64,000 bases of DNA from Tessaracoccus bendigoensis DSM 12906 (GTDB lineage Bacteria > Actinomycetota > Actinomycetes > Propionibacteriales > Propionibacteriaceae): contig NZ_FQZG01000007.1 in NCBI RefSeq assembly GCF_900141915.1, forward strand, positions 31,079 through 95,078. Reading direction: 5' to 3'. Shown piece after piece: positions 50,582 to 58,906 of this stretch (positions are counted from its first letter, which is position 1; each line of letters starts with the position of its first letter). The notes under the pieces are model-generated. The model did no database searches and was not told where the DNA came from. It worked only from the letters and a program-made list of their open reading frames with translations. A program made the translations under genes and the position numbers.

Positions 50582-51165
50582 GTGGCAGGCGTCACGGGGA
50601 TCGGTTCCCACAAGCCCCCGCTGGCGGTCGGCGTGGAGAGGTCGACGGAAATCTCGAGGCCTTCGGTCTTCTCGACCTCTGTCAGGTCGATGACCTCGGT
50701 GTCCTCATCCTCATCGAAGCTCGATTCGATCGCGGCAGCCCTGGCGTCGAGGTTGCGGTTCATGGCGACCACCGAGAACCGCGCGACACCCAGGAACGCG
50801 ACCAGCAGCCCCGCCGGGACCGCGACGCCCCACCACGGGGCGACGCCGATCAGGGCAGACACGACAAGGGTTACCGTGGCCACCGACAGTGCCGAGACCA
50901 CCGCCAGACGCCGACGCGCTGCCTGCCTCGCGAGCATCCTCAACTCGTAGCGTTCCGCCCTACGGGTCGACGGCGTCGAGACGATGGAGGCATCTTCGTC
51001 ACAGTAGTCCTCGACCTCCCGGCGCAGGATCTGCACAGAGTTGGAGAACCGTCGCGCAGGGTCGTCCTCGAGTTCGACGTCGGCCGGGCGCTGCGACTGC
51101 ACCCACGGGACTGCGAGGGTGAGACCGGCGACGACGACAGCGGCGATGAGGATTCCGGCGAGCAT
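50401..51165 (-). CDS. GlpR/SepX-like membrane protein
   Basis: The 254-residue protein has an N-terminal membrane helix (about 3-19), a cytoplasmic segment with RRAERYELRMLARQAARRRL, two further helices (about 86-130) and a long acidic cytoplasmic tail. It lies directly downstream of the gephyrin/MoeA-like gene, 81 bases away. The same pairing in corynebacteria and mycobacteria encodes the Glp receptor GlpR, which works in division and polar growth. The assignment depends on topology and context. Confidence 0.65.
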   Translation of the reverse strand: MLAGILIAAVVVAGLTLAVPWVQSQRPADVELEDDPARRFSNSVQILRREVEDYCDEDASIVSTPSTRRAERYELRMLARQAARRRLAVVSALSVATVTLVVSALIGVAPWWGVAVPAGLLVAFLGVARFSVVAMNRNLDARAAAIESSFDEDEDTEVIDLTEVEKTEGLEISVDLSTPTASGGLWEPIPVTPATYVSQPLLPRTVRTIDLSAPVVAAAPAVPTADNPADEVVEAEESMSFGNVAQFRPQAVGE

Positions 51166-51246
51166 GCGCCTACCGTAAACAACAACGGTGTAATCCGTCT
51201 TCCGACAGGCCGGGCGCGTCGCCGGATCGGGTCAAAATCGTTGGCC

Positions 51247-52551
51247 CTATTCCTCGTCCAACAGCCAGACCTTCACGGCCTCCCCCGGCCCAACCTGCTC
51301 GACCGACTCATCGACGACGATGAGAGCGTTTGCCGCAGCCAACTCGCCGAGTGCGTGTGGCATCGACACGGGCGCGACGTGACGGACCGAACCCTCCGAG
51401 GTGACCGTGCCGCGCAGGAGATGCAGTTGGCCGAGCATCGACCGCACGGGCTGGGTGGCGATCGCCCGCACCGCGGGGTGCTGGGTCGCGGAGCCCATCA
51501 GCTTGAGGATGAGGGGGCGGGCGAAGGCATGGAAGCTGACGTAGGCGCTTACCGGGTTACCGGGGAGCATCAGCATCGGCACCTGGTCATCACCGATGAG
51601 CCCGAACGTCTGCATCCGCCCAGGCGACATCGCGACGTTGGCTTCATCGACCAGCCCGAGGTCGGCCATGACGCTGACGACCGCCTCGTAATCCTCGCGG
51701 CGGCCACCCGTCGTGGAGATGACGAGGTCGGCGCGGATGAGTTGATCGGTGATGACCTGCCTGATGCTGGCGGGGTCGTTGGTGTGCACTGCGACGCGGA
51801 ACACCGTCGCTCCGACGGCCTCGGCTGCTGCGGCGATCATGAACGAGTTGGAGTCGGCGACCTCGCCATGGCCGATCTGGGATCCGGGGTCGACGAGGTG
51901 CTCCCCGGAGCTGATCACGACCACACGGGGCCGGGGGCGCACCATGACCTTGTCGATGCCGGACCCGGCGAGTAGCCCGATGGAGCGGTCGCCCAGCCTG
52001 TCTCCTTCGCTGAGCAGGCGCGCCCCGACGCGAAGATGATCGCCCGCCGCCCTGACGTGCTCCCCGACCGAGACCTTCTCGACCAGGCGGACCCTTCCGT
52101 CGTCGACGGTGCCGAAGGCCGAGGGCAGCACCGCGTTGGCACCTCGGGGAAGGACGTCGCCGGACGCGACGACGACGGCGCTCCCTTCGGGCAGCCGTTC
52201 GACGCTCGCGTCGACGATCTGGAGCGGCTCGGCCAGTTGATCCTCACCGTCGAGGAGATCGAGCGCCCGCACCGCGTATCCGTCTACCTTGGCGGTGCTG
52301 CTGGGAGGAACGTTGATCATCGAGTCGATGTCTTCGCACAACACCTGGTTCCAGGCATCGAGGAGCGACATGCCGAAGGGCCGCAACGGCTCGACAAGGC
52401 TCAGAAGGTAGCGCGTATGGTCAGCGACGCTGCGCATCCCGGCCGCGTCGAGGGCGGGGGGCGCGGGAAGCCGCGGCACCTCCTCGATCTCCGCCTCGAC
52501 GGGTTCGGGCACGACGACGGGCTCCTGCTTATTCCGGGTGAACCAAGCCAT
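51247..52551 (-). CDS. glp: MoeA/gephyrin-like protein, probably Glp
   Basis: The 434-residue protein has the MoeA domains: PSSTAKVDGYAVRALDLL, VVASGDVLPRGANAVLPSAF, VVVISSGEHLVDPGS, and LPGNPVSAYVSFHAFARP. The usual TTGG(V)SxGxxD loop of active molybdopterin transferases reads TTGGRREDYEAV here. The first 35 residues are an unusual basic and acidic extension. With an adjacent GlpR-like gene, this fits the actinobacterial gephyrin-like division protein. A molybdenum-cofactor role is the alternative. Confidence 0.75.
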   Translation of the reverse strand: MAWFTRNKQEPVVVPEPVEAEIEEVPRLPAPPALDAAGMRSVADHTRYLLSLVEPLRPFGMSLLDAWNQVLCEDIDSMINVPPSSTAKVDGYAVRALDLLDGEDQLAEPLQIVDASVERLPEGSAVVVASGDVLPRGANAVLPSAFGTVDDGRVRLVEKVSVGEHVRAAGDHLRVGARLLSEGDRLGDRSIGLLAGSGIDKVMVRPRPRVVVISSGEHLVDPGSQIGHGEVADSNSFMIAAAAEAVGATVFRVAVHTNDPASIRQVITDQLIRADLVISTTGGRREDYEAVVSVMADLGLVDEANVAMSPGRMQTFGLIGDDQVPMLMLPGNPVSAYVSFHAFARPLILKLMGSATQHPAVRAIATQPVRSMLGQLHLLRGTVTSEGSVRHVAPVSMPHALGELAAANALIVVDESVEQVGPGEAVKVWLLDEE

Positions 52552-52569
52552 GCCCCATACGATAGGTCA

Positions 52570-53160
52570 ATGCACCGGGACCGATTCAAGGAGGAGTTGC
52601 GCGTCGAGACGCTCGCCGCCCGAGCACGGATGAGCCCCTCCGATTGGGAAAAGAGCGACGCCGCCCGCGACAGCCACATCCTCGACCGGTTGGCGGCCAG
52701 GAAGGGGACGGTTGCGCTCTACTCGTCGCGGCCCGGCGAGCCCGGAACCCACGCTCTGATCGACGCCCTGGCCGCGAGTGGCTGGGCGGTTCTGCTGCCG
52801 GTGCTCAGGCGACGCGTCGACTGGGCCCTGTTCGACTCCTGGGCGGCCATGCAACCCGCATGGGCCGGCATTGAAGAGCCCACCGGTGCTCGGCTGGGGC
52901 CGGACGCGCTCGACGCCGCAGACCTGATCCTGGTTCCCTGCCTGGCGATCGGACGGGACGGCTCGCGGCTCGGAACCGGCGGCGGATGGTACGACCGGGC
53001 TCTCCCCCACCGTCACTCCGGGGCCCCGGTGGTGGCGCTGGCGAGGGCCGCCGAGGTCCTCGACACGGTGCCCACACTCCCACACGACATCCCCGTCGAC
53101 GCGGTCGTCACTGAGACCGAATGGGTCAATCTGGCGACGCGAACTATCATGGACTGGTAA
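52570..53160 (+). CDS. 5-formyltetrahydrofolate cyclo-ligase family protein
   Basis: The 196-residue protein has KEELRVETLAARARMS near the start and the family signature RLGTGGGWYDRALPHR (usually GYGGGYYD) near residue 136. It should convert 5-formyl-THF to 5,10-methenyl-THF using ATP. It is divergent from glp and followed 29 bases later by the FmdB gene, as in mycobacteria. Confidence 0.85.
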   Translation: MHRDRFKEELRVETLAARARMSPSDWEKSDAARDSHILDRLAARKGTVALYSSRPGEPGTHALIDALAASGWAVLLPVLRRRVDWALFDSWAAMQPAWAGIEEPTGARLGPDALDAADLILVPCLAIGRDGSRLGTGGGWYDRALPHRHSGAPVVALARAAEVLDTVPTLPHDIPVDAVVTETEWVNLATRTIMDW

Positions 53161-53189
53161 ATCCCCATTCACACCGTCCGAAGGTCCCG

Positions 53190-53447
53190 ATGCCCACATA
53201 CCAGTACCGTTGCCACAACTGCGGAAGCGAACTCGAGGCCGTTCAGAAGTTCTCTGACCCCGCCCTGACTGTCTGCCCCGAATGTGCCGGCGAACTGCGC
53301 AAGGTGTTCAGCGCGGTCGGTGTGGTGTTCAAGGGTTCGGGCTTCTACCGCACCGATTCCCGCAAGTCGACGTCGTCCTCCAGCCTCCCGGCGACCGAGA
53401 AGAAGTCCTCACCGCAGCCGGCCAAGGTGGAGGCCAAGTCCGCCTGA
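53190..53447 (+). CDS. FmdB-family zinc ribbon protein
   Basis: The 85-residue protein MPTYQYRCHNCGSELEAVQK has a four-cysteine zinc ribbon (CxxC ... CPEC), followed by the typical VVFKGSGFYRTD and a low-complexity lysine/serine tail. It is a presumed regulatory protein of unknown target, usually in this gene neighbourhood in actinobacteria. Confidence 0.88.
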   Translation: MPTYQYRCHNCGSELEAVQKFSDPALTVCPECAGELRKVFSAVGVVFKGSGFYRTDSRKSTSSSSLPATEKKSSPQPAKVEAKSA

Positions 53448-53517
53448 GGTAATTGCCCCCCGGAATTGCCCTGTGGATAAGGGTGATCCGGCGCCCTGAC
53501 CGTCGGATAGATGGGGC

Positions 53518-54138
53518 ATGCGTCGAATACTCACCCCCATCGCAGCCTTCGTCTCGTGGCACCGTCGGGCCGTAGGGGCCCTGTTGGCCGCAGCCGCGGT
53601 ACTCATCGTGGCGACGACGCTACAGACCCCGACCCCGGCCACCCCGGCGGTGGTCACGTCGACCGGCTTGGCCGCAGGCCACATCCTCGCCGAATCCGAT
53701 CTGGCCTTGCGACAAGTTCCGGACGAGGCGATGCCTGCCGAGGCCATCACCCACTTGGACGACGCCGTCGGGCGTCAGCTGATCGCCCCGGTCGGCCCCG
53801 GCACGATCCTGCAACCAGGCCTGGTCGCAGCCGACGAGCCTGCAGGGCCGGGTCGAGCCGTGGTCCCGATCCCCGTCCCCGATGAGGCGCTTCGACAGCT
53901 CCTCAGTCCCGGCGACCGGATCTCGCTGGTCGCACAAGGGCCGGAAGGCCTCGAGGTCGTCAGCCGCGACGCCCGGGTGGTCGCCCAACCCGAAGGCGAG
54001 ACACCCACGTCACAACTGGGTTCGGCCAGCGTTCGGTCATCCGGCACGATCCTGGTCGACGTCGACTCGGCCGATGCTGCGATCGTGGCGAGCCTAGGGC
54101 AGGCGGGGGGCCTGAGCATCGTGCTCGGCAGTATCTGA
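53518..54138 (+). CDS. SAF-domain membrane-anchored protein (CpaB/RcpC-like)
   Basis: The 206-residue protein has one membrane helix at about 18-36 and a SAF domain (STGLAAGHILAESDLALRQV, AVGRQLIAPVGPGTILQPGL). A second beta-rich domain (VPIPVPDEALRQLLSPGDRI) follows, similar to CpaB of Flp pilus systems. No pilus genes are adjacent. Its occurrence beside fmdB is common in actinobacteria. Confidence 0.8.
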   Translation: MRRILTPIAAFVSWHRRAVGALLAAAAVLIVATTLQTPTPATPAVVTSTGLAAGHILAESDLALRQVPDEAMPAEAITHLDDAVGRQLIAPVGPGTILQPGLVAADEPAGPGRAVVPIPVPDEALRQLLSPGDRISLVAQGPEGLEVVSRDARVVAQPEGETPTSQLGSASVRSSGTILVDVDSADAAIVASLGQAGGLSIVLGSI

Positions 54139-54275
54139 CCTCTTCTTGGCTGGGCCTTGACCCATCTGGCCTGTAAGTTCTTCTCCCGATCGCCATGGCC
54201 CCGGTCCGGCATCCCGCAGCCCCGGGCCACCCCCGCTCCGGGTGGGCCAATGTCAACGAGAGGTTTCAGGTCAAG

Positions 54276-54641
54276 ATGAACGGTTTCAAGGAGTTTCTGC
54301 TCCGCGGCAACCTGGTCGAACTGGCGGTGGCGTTCGTCATCGGCGGAGCATTCGCCACCGTGGTTACCGCATTCACCACGATGTTCATGGACATCCTCGG
54401 CAAGCTGGGTGGCACCCCGGACTTCTCCTCCTGGAATCCCGGCGGCATCAGCGTCGGGCCGTTCCTGACCGCGCTGGTCGCGTTCGCGATCCTGGCGGCC
54501 GTCGTCTACTTCGGCGTCGTACTGCCCTACAACAAGGCGAAGGCCTTCTTCGAAAGGGAGAAGGTCGAGGAAGTGGCGGCCCCGACTTCGGAGGCGCTGC
54601 TCGCAGAGATCCGCGATCTGCTGAAGAACAAGGCCGCCTAA
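54276..54641 (+). CDS. mscL: Large-conductance mechanosensitive channel
   Basis: The 121-residue protein MNGFKEFLLRGNLVELAVAF has the amphipathic N-terminal helix and first membrane helix with the pore-lining VIGGAFATVV. A second helix (LTALVAFAILAAVVYFGVVL) and a cytoplasmic bundle with EIRDLLKN follow. It releases solutes on hypo-osmotic shock. ATG 54276 is chosen over an open frame back to 54195. Confidence 0.93.
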   Translation: MNGFKEFLLRGNLVELAVAFVIGGAFATVVTAFTTMFMDILGKLGGTPDFSSWNPGGISVGPFLTALVAFAILAAVVYFGVVLPYNKAKAFFEREKVEEVAAPTSEALLAEIRDLLKNKAA

Positions 54642-54650
54642 CCTGCGCTG

Positions 54651-54850
54651 ACCCGACACCAGCGATATGTCCGGACACCAACTGTATTTCACCGGTATCG
54701 AGCACTTTCGCTGGTAACGACGACAGCGAGCAGGTAAGCGCGACACCAACGATAGGTCTCGTCACCAGCAATCTTCACCCGACACCAGCGATATGTCTGG
54801 ACACCAGCGGTGTTTCGCTGGTGGCGAGCATTTCCGCTGGTAACGACGTC
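54651..54850. repeat. Intergenic CACCAGCG repeat family, locus 1
   Basis: Two related units of about 69 bases (54654-54722 and 54780-54848) begin CGACACCAGCGATATGTC and end CGCTGGTAACGACG, so each can fold by pairing CACCAGCG with CGCTGGTG-like ends. Degenerate copies lie between them. The same family recurs at 62982-63129. Confidence 0.65.
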
Positions 54851-54935
54851 GAGACGGGGCGGGCTCGTCAACGGGTTAGTGCGGGCTGGTGCCGTACTTG
54901 GTTCTGGAGCCGCCCAAGCAGTTGGTCGGGCCCCC

Positions 54936-55091
54936 GAGTATCGACCAGTGGCCGATTTCCACCCGTCAGACGACGAGTATCGACCAGTGGCCGATTTTCA
55001 CCCGTCAGACGACGAGTATCGACCAGTGGCCGATTTCCACCCGTCAGACGACGACTAACGACCAGTGGCCGATTTCCACCCGTCAGACGAC
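54936..55091. repeat. 39-bp tandem repeat, four copies
   Basis: Four directly adjacent copies starting at 54936, 54975, 55014 and 55053, each containing CGACCAGTGGCCGATTT and CACCCGTCAGACGAC, with a fifth broken start at 55092. Because 39 is divisible by three, all frames stay open; one reads EYRPVADFHPSDD repeatedly. There are no spacers, so it is not CRISPR. The remainder of the gap to 55291 holds no gene I can support. Confidence 0.75.
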
Positions 55092-55291
55092 GACTATCGA
55101 CCACTCCCACAATTCGGCGTCACCACCAAGCACATTGCGCAGAATGGCAACGACCAAGCCGCTCGATGTCGCTCACCGGCCGGCCCGAACACGCAACGGA
55201 CGGCTCCTCAACCGGCGCGACCAAGTCGGCACGCTCTCGCTCGGGACGATTCCTCACCCGCGCGACCCAACAACTCAACCCGAGCGACCCC

Positions 55292-55639
55292 TCACCCCCA
55301 ATGGGGCGGCCGGTCGGCCTCCAACCTCTGCTCATCGCGGTTCAGCGGCCGATGCGCAGAAGAGACTGGGCGCAGGCCGGTCAAGCCCAGCGTCTCCCTG
55401 GCGTCGGCCAACGCAGCGTCGAACCGGGCGAACCCCAGCGCCCGACGCTCATCTAGCGGCACGGGAAATGGCCAAGGAGCCTGCGCGATCTGGGCCTCAG
55501 CCCGAAGCGCAAGCAATCTGTCAGCATCGAATCCAGCGACGGCCAGGTCATCGACCAGCGACGCGACACCGACGGGGGCCAGCCTGGCACCCGTCAGCGC
55601 CAGGGCGAGCGCCGAGGCGACCTCGGCCTCAGTCGCCAA
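55292..55639 (-). CDS. Small hypothetical protein after UGPase
   Basis: A 115-codon frame starts with TTG inside the last bases of the UGPase gene (MATEAEVASALALALTGARL) and has ALPLDERRALGFARFDAA-like helical text. Compositionally it looks coding and is on the same strand, but the C-terminus is weak and no family is recognised. A later start is possible. Confidence 0.4.
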   Translation of the reverse strand: MATEAEVASALALALTGARLAPVGVASLVDDLAVAGFDADRLLALRAEAQIAQAPWPFPVPLDERRALGFARFDAALADARETLGLTGLRPVSSAHRPLNRDEQRLEADRPPHWG

Positions 55640-57008
55640 GCCTGGTGCCCGCCGGAACGGTGGTCGGGACCCCTTCGTCGGCCAGTTCGACTGCGCCGCG
55701 CACTACGACCCCAGGTTCAAACGTCCAGTCGCCCTTCACCTTGAACGACGTCGCCTTGCGCAGCGACAGGGCGGTCGGGATGCGATGGTTGAAATCGTCG
55801 ACCAGCTTGAAGTACTTCGAGTCGAGGGAGATTTCCGGCGTCGAGTCCGTCGTGGCGATCAGCTTGCCCTCAGCCGTCAGCGAGTAGACGTCAGAGCGGA
55901 GCAGCAGGAGTTCGTTCGTCGTCTTGACCGGCAGGAACCGGTCCCGGCCGACACAGATCGCGGTGGCTCCTTCGAACACCTCGATCGCGGCACCCATCGC
56001 CGACTCGACCTGGATCACCGGCGTCGACGATGAGTCGCCCGGGTCGACCGTCTTCTCGTTGCGGATGAGCGGTAGACCGAGCACCGAATTGCGCTCCGTC
56101 AAGGCCTTGCGCAGCGCGACGAGGTCGAACCACAGGTTGTTGGTGTGGAAGAACGGGTGCCGGAACTCGTCGGTGAAGTAGTCCATCTCCTCCGGTGCGG
56201 TCTGTGCGGTGTCGCGAAGGATCAGCTGCCCGTCGGCCTTACGGATGGCGAGGTGGCCCCCCTTCTTGTCGTTGACGGTGCGACGGCAGAGTTCGGCTGC
56301 GTAGGGCGCACCGGACTGCGCGAACCAGCCGGCGATGGTGGCATTGGGGCAGGCACCGAGGTTGTCGCCGTTTGAGACGCAGGCGTAGCGGAAGCCGTGC
56401 TCTATGAGTTGGTCGAGTACACCCGATCCTTCGAGCGCCGGGTAGAGATCGCCGTGCCCCGGCGGGCACCACTCCAGCGTCGGGTCGGCAGGCCACTCGA
56501 CGGGGGTGAGGTCGTCGGCCCGCAGCTTCGGCTCCTGGTTCTGCATGAAGCTCAGCGGCAGCCCCTCGACCTGCAGCTCGGGGTACTTGGCTAGGTGTTC
56601 GAGGGTGTCCTGCTCGGTGCGGAAGGAGTTCATCAGCAGGAGGGGCAGACGGGCGTCGTAACGCTCTCGGGCGGCCAGCACCTGGCGCGCGATCAGGTCG
56701 AGGAAATTCGCTCCGTCTCGGACCTTGAGCAGCGTCTTCGCCTTGTCAAGCCCCATGGAGGTGCCGAGGCCACCGTTGAGTTTGATGATGACGGTCTTGC
56801 CGATCGCCTCACGCGCCTGCGCGTCGGTGATGTCGACGTCGGCCAGCATCGGCGGGTCGAGCAGCGGGTCGATCGTGTCCTCCCGGATGACCCCGGTGGC
56901 CCCAGATTCGAGCAGTTCGTAGAACCGTGAGAACACTTCGATCGCGGGCGCGGACACCCCCGCATCCAGCATCTTCTGGCGGGCTGCTTCAAGACCGGCT
57001 ACGGACAC
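55629..57008 (-). CDS. UTP-glucose-1-phosphate uridylyltransferase, eukaryote-type
   Basis: The 459-residue enzyme of the UDPGP family has the nucleotide loop LNGGLGTSMGLDKAK (about 76-90), LLLMNSFRTEQDT, PPGHGDLYPAL, SNGDNLGA and RFLPVKTTNELLLLRSD. It makes UDP-glucose from UTP and glucose-1-phosphate. It is unrelated in sequence to bacterial GalU, which occupies a similar place in mycobacteria. Such enzymes occur in some actinobacterial lineages, including Propionibacteriaceae and Bifidobacterium. Confidence 0.88.
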   Translation of the reverse strand: MSVAGLEAARQKMLDAGVSAPAIEVFSRFYELLESGATGVIREDTIDPLLDPPMLADVDITDAQAREAIGKTVIIKLNGGLGTSMGLDKAKTLLKVRDGANFLDLIARQVLAARERYDARLPLLLMNSFRTEQDTLEHLAKYPELQVEGLPLSFMQNQEPKLRADDLTPVEWPADPTLEWCPPGHGDLYPALEGSGVLDQLIEHGFRYACVSNGDNLGACPNATIAGWFAQSGAPYAAELCRRTVNDKKGGHLAIRKADGQLILRDTAQTAPEEMDYFTDEFRHPFFHTNNLWFDLVALRKALTERNSVLGLPLIRNEKTVDPGDSSSTPVIQVESAMGAAIEVFEGATAICVGRDRFLPVKTTNELLLLRSDVYSLTAEGKLIATTDSTPEISLDSKYFKLVDDFNHRIPTALSLRKATSFKVKGDWTFEPGVVVRGAVELADEGVPTTVPAGTRLGD

Positions 57009-57208
57009 GACGGATTCCCTTCATTCATGGACGCAACCGATCCTATCCGCCAACCGGACCCGACGCGCGGCCGCTCACGCTTGTGCGCACAGGTCACGCA
57101 CACTCACAAAGGACACTGACCACGTTCACAGGTTGCGCACAGATTCGGCGGGTTCATTGAACACATGCCGGATTCATCCCGGCGGTCTGGCACCGGAAGG
57201 AATTCAAG

Positions 57209-58063
57209 ATGACTCGCTACCCGCATGAAGCGACATTCAACGTTGACGGCCTCGACTGCCTGCTCATCACGACCATGCCGCAGGATCTGCTGCCCGCCGT
57301 CGACATCGTCATCGAAGAGCTCACCGCGCTTGCCGCTGTCGCCTCGCTCGACCTCCACGACTCGGAGGTCTCCCGCCTGACGCGCATGGCCCGGTTCGCC
57401 GACATCACCGTGCCCGCGAGCCCGGTGCTTATCGACTACCTCAGTGCGGCCCTTTGGTCCGCCGACCTGACGGAGGGCCTGGTCGACCCGACGGCACATC
57501 GCTCCTCCTCCGGTGGAAGCACGCTACCTGGGCATGGTTGGGAGCGCATCGAGATCGGCGAGACGACCGTCTCGCTTCCGCGGGGCTGTGTGCTCGACCT
57601 GAGCGCCACCGCATCCGCGCACGCCGCCGACCTGCTGGCCCTCGCCCTTGCGGACAGGTTCGGCGGCTCTGGGTTCCTGGTCAGCATCGACGGCGACATC
57701 GCCGTCGCGGGCGTCTGCCCGGAAGGCGGCTGGCAGATCCCGGTCGTCAACGGCTCCGGCCGCACCCTGCAACTGGTATCCACCACCCATGCGGCGCTCG
57801 GCCGATCAGACGAAGCGGCCCGCGGTAAGGTCCTCATCGACCCGCGCACCGGCGACCCGGCCTCCAAGATCTGGACCCAGGTGACGGTGGCAGCCAACAC
57901 CGCGCTAGAGGCGAACGCCTGGGCGTCCGCGTCCGTACTGCTTGGCGAGATGGCCCCCGCGTGGCTCAGCAACCGGGGCGTGACGGCGCGTCTCGAGCGA
58001 CGCACGGGCACTACGCGGTTCACCCAAGGTTGGCCTCACCCGGTCGCCTTGACGGCAGCCTGA
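57209..58063 (+). CDS. ApbE-like FAD:protein FMN transferase
   Basis: The 284-residue protein has VLDLSATASAHAADLLALAL, the counterpart of the ApbE DLGGIAKGYAVD motif, then VSIDGDIAVAG, STTHAALG (usually STSG) and LIDPRTGDPAS. These are the ordered ApbE signatures with several departures. It would attach FMN to threonine residues of flavoproteins. No target such as a respiratory subunit is adjacent. Confidence 0.75.
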   Translation: MTRYPHEATFNVDGLDCLLITTMPQDLLPAVDIVIEELTALAAVASLDLHDSEVSRLTRMARFADITVPASPVLIDYLSAALWSADLTEGLVDPTAHRSSSGGSTLPGHGWERIEIGETTVSLPRGCVLDLSATASAHAADLLALALADRFGGSGFLVSIDGDIAVAGVCPEGGWQIPVVNGSGRTLQLVSTTHAALGRSDEAARGKVLIDPRTGDPASKIWTQVTVAANTALEANAWASASVLLGEMAPAWLSNRGVTARLERRTGTTRFTQGWPHPVALTAA

Positions 58064-58095
58064 CACCCTCGCACCGGCGAAGGCGGGGCTCCCCG

Positions 58096-58428
58096 TCAGT
58101 CGAGAGACAACACCAGGCGGAGCGCCTCATCCACCGCAGCCATCTCGGACGCGGACAGTCGTCCAGCGAACGCCCCCAACCGAATCTGGGGATCGATGAC
58201 CGTGACCTGCTGCACCAGGATGCGGGTAGGAACTCCATCGATCTCGATCTCCGGGCGGAAGGACGCCTCGCGCCGGCCGGTGGAAGTCGGCGCGATCACC
58301 CATGTGGACAGTGGCAGATCATCTGGCTGCAGGACCACCGCGAATCGCTGCCCCGCTTGTTCATGGCCCCACTGCGCACAGCACGCATTATCCTGGTTGA
58401 CCCGCCACCAGTGGCCGCCCGCGGCCTA
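58096..58428 (-). pseudogene. PemK/MazF-like toxin fragment without a start codon
   Basis: The minus-strand frame after the in-frame TAG near 58429 reads GGHWWRVNQDNACCAQWGHE, then QAGQRFAVVLQPDDLPLSTW, VIAPTSTGR and RLGAFAGRLSASEM, a recognisable PemK/MazF endoribonuclease. No ATG, GTG or TTG precedes the conserved N-terminus. The first start (GTG 58338) would drop the HWW and GHEQAG motifs. No antitoxin is visible. It is probably inactive or uses an unusual start. Confidence 0.55.
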
Positions 58429-58433
58429 ACCCC

Positions 58434-58814
58434 TCAGCCGGTGACGACCTCCAGGCCGGTCAGCTTGGAAGCATCGGCGACCGAGCCTGCATCGATCACA
58501 TCAATGAACCCGAGTTCCTCCATCGCGGCCGCGGCCTGGCCCGAACGGTTGCCTGAGCGGCAATACAGCACATACTGGCCATCCTTTGGCAGTTCCGAGA
58601 CCTCGGCCACGAAACCCTGATCGGACACGTCCACGTTCACGGCCCCCTCGAGGTGCCCCTGCGCATACTCGGACGGCGTCCGCACGTCGATCATGACGGC
58701 ATCGTCGACCAGGTCAGCCTGAGGCGCATCGGCGCATCCGACCAGCGCCAGGAGCGCGACGACGACAAGGGCCCTGGCCCAGAGCAGGGGTTGCAGGACG
58801 GTGGCTCGCGACAT
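58434..58814 (-). CDS. Rhodanese-like lipoprotein
   Basis: The 126-residue protein has a lipoprotein signal peptide (RALVVVALLALVGC, lipobox cysteine about 28) and a rhodanese domain: VMIDVRTPSEYAQGHLEGAV and the active-site loop YCRSGNRSGQAA. It is a periplasm-side sulfurtransferase. A palindrome ATACCC-N4-GGGTAT lies 39 bases upstream, typical of CsoR/CstR-type control by copper or persulfide. ATG 58814 was chosen for the signal peptide. Confidence 0.85.
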   Translation of the reverse strand: MSRATVLQPLLWARALVVVALLALVGCADAPQADLVDDAVMIDVRTPSEYAQGHLEGAVNVDVSDQGFVAEVSELPKDGQYVLYCRSGNRSGQAAAAMEELGFIDVIDAGSVADASKLTGLEVVTG

Positions 58815-58853
58815 GGACTCTCTCCGGTTCAGTGGGACGACAACGCCGTCAGT

Positions 58854-58869
58854 ATACCCCCATGGGTAT
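58854..58869. promoter_or_regulatory. CsoR/CstR-type operator
   Basis: ATACCC-CCAT-GGGTAT is a perfect inverted repeat in the gap between the rhodanese gene and the nitrite reductase 3' end, upstream of the rhodanese. Confidence 0.6.
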
Positions 58870-58906
58870 TTGACCAGCACAGCCCGACCAGAATCCCCAG
58901 ACCGAT

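Noticed and set aside
54936..55091. Possible CRISPR array
   Set aside because: The 39-bp units are directly adjacent with no unique spacers, and no cas genes are in the window.
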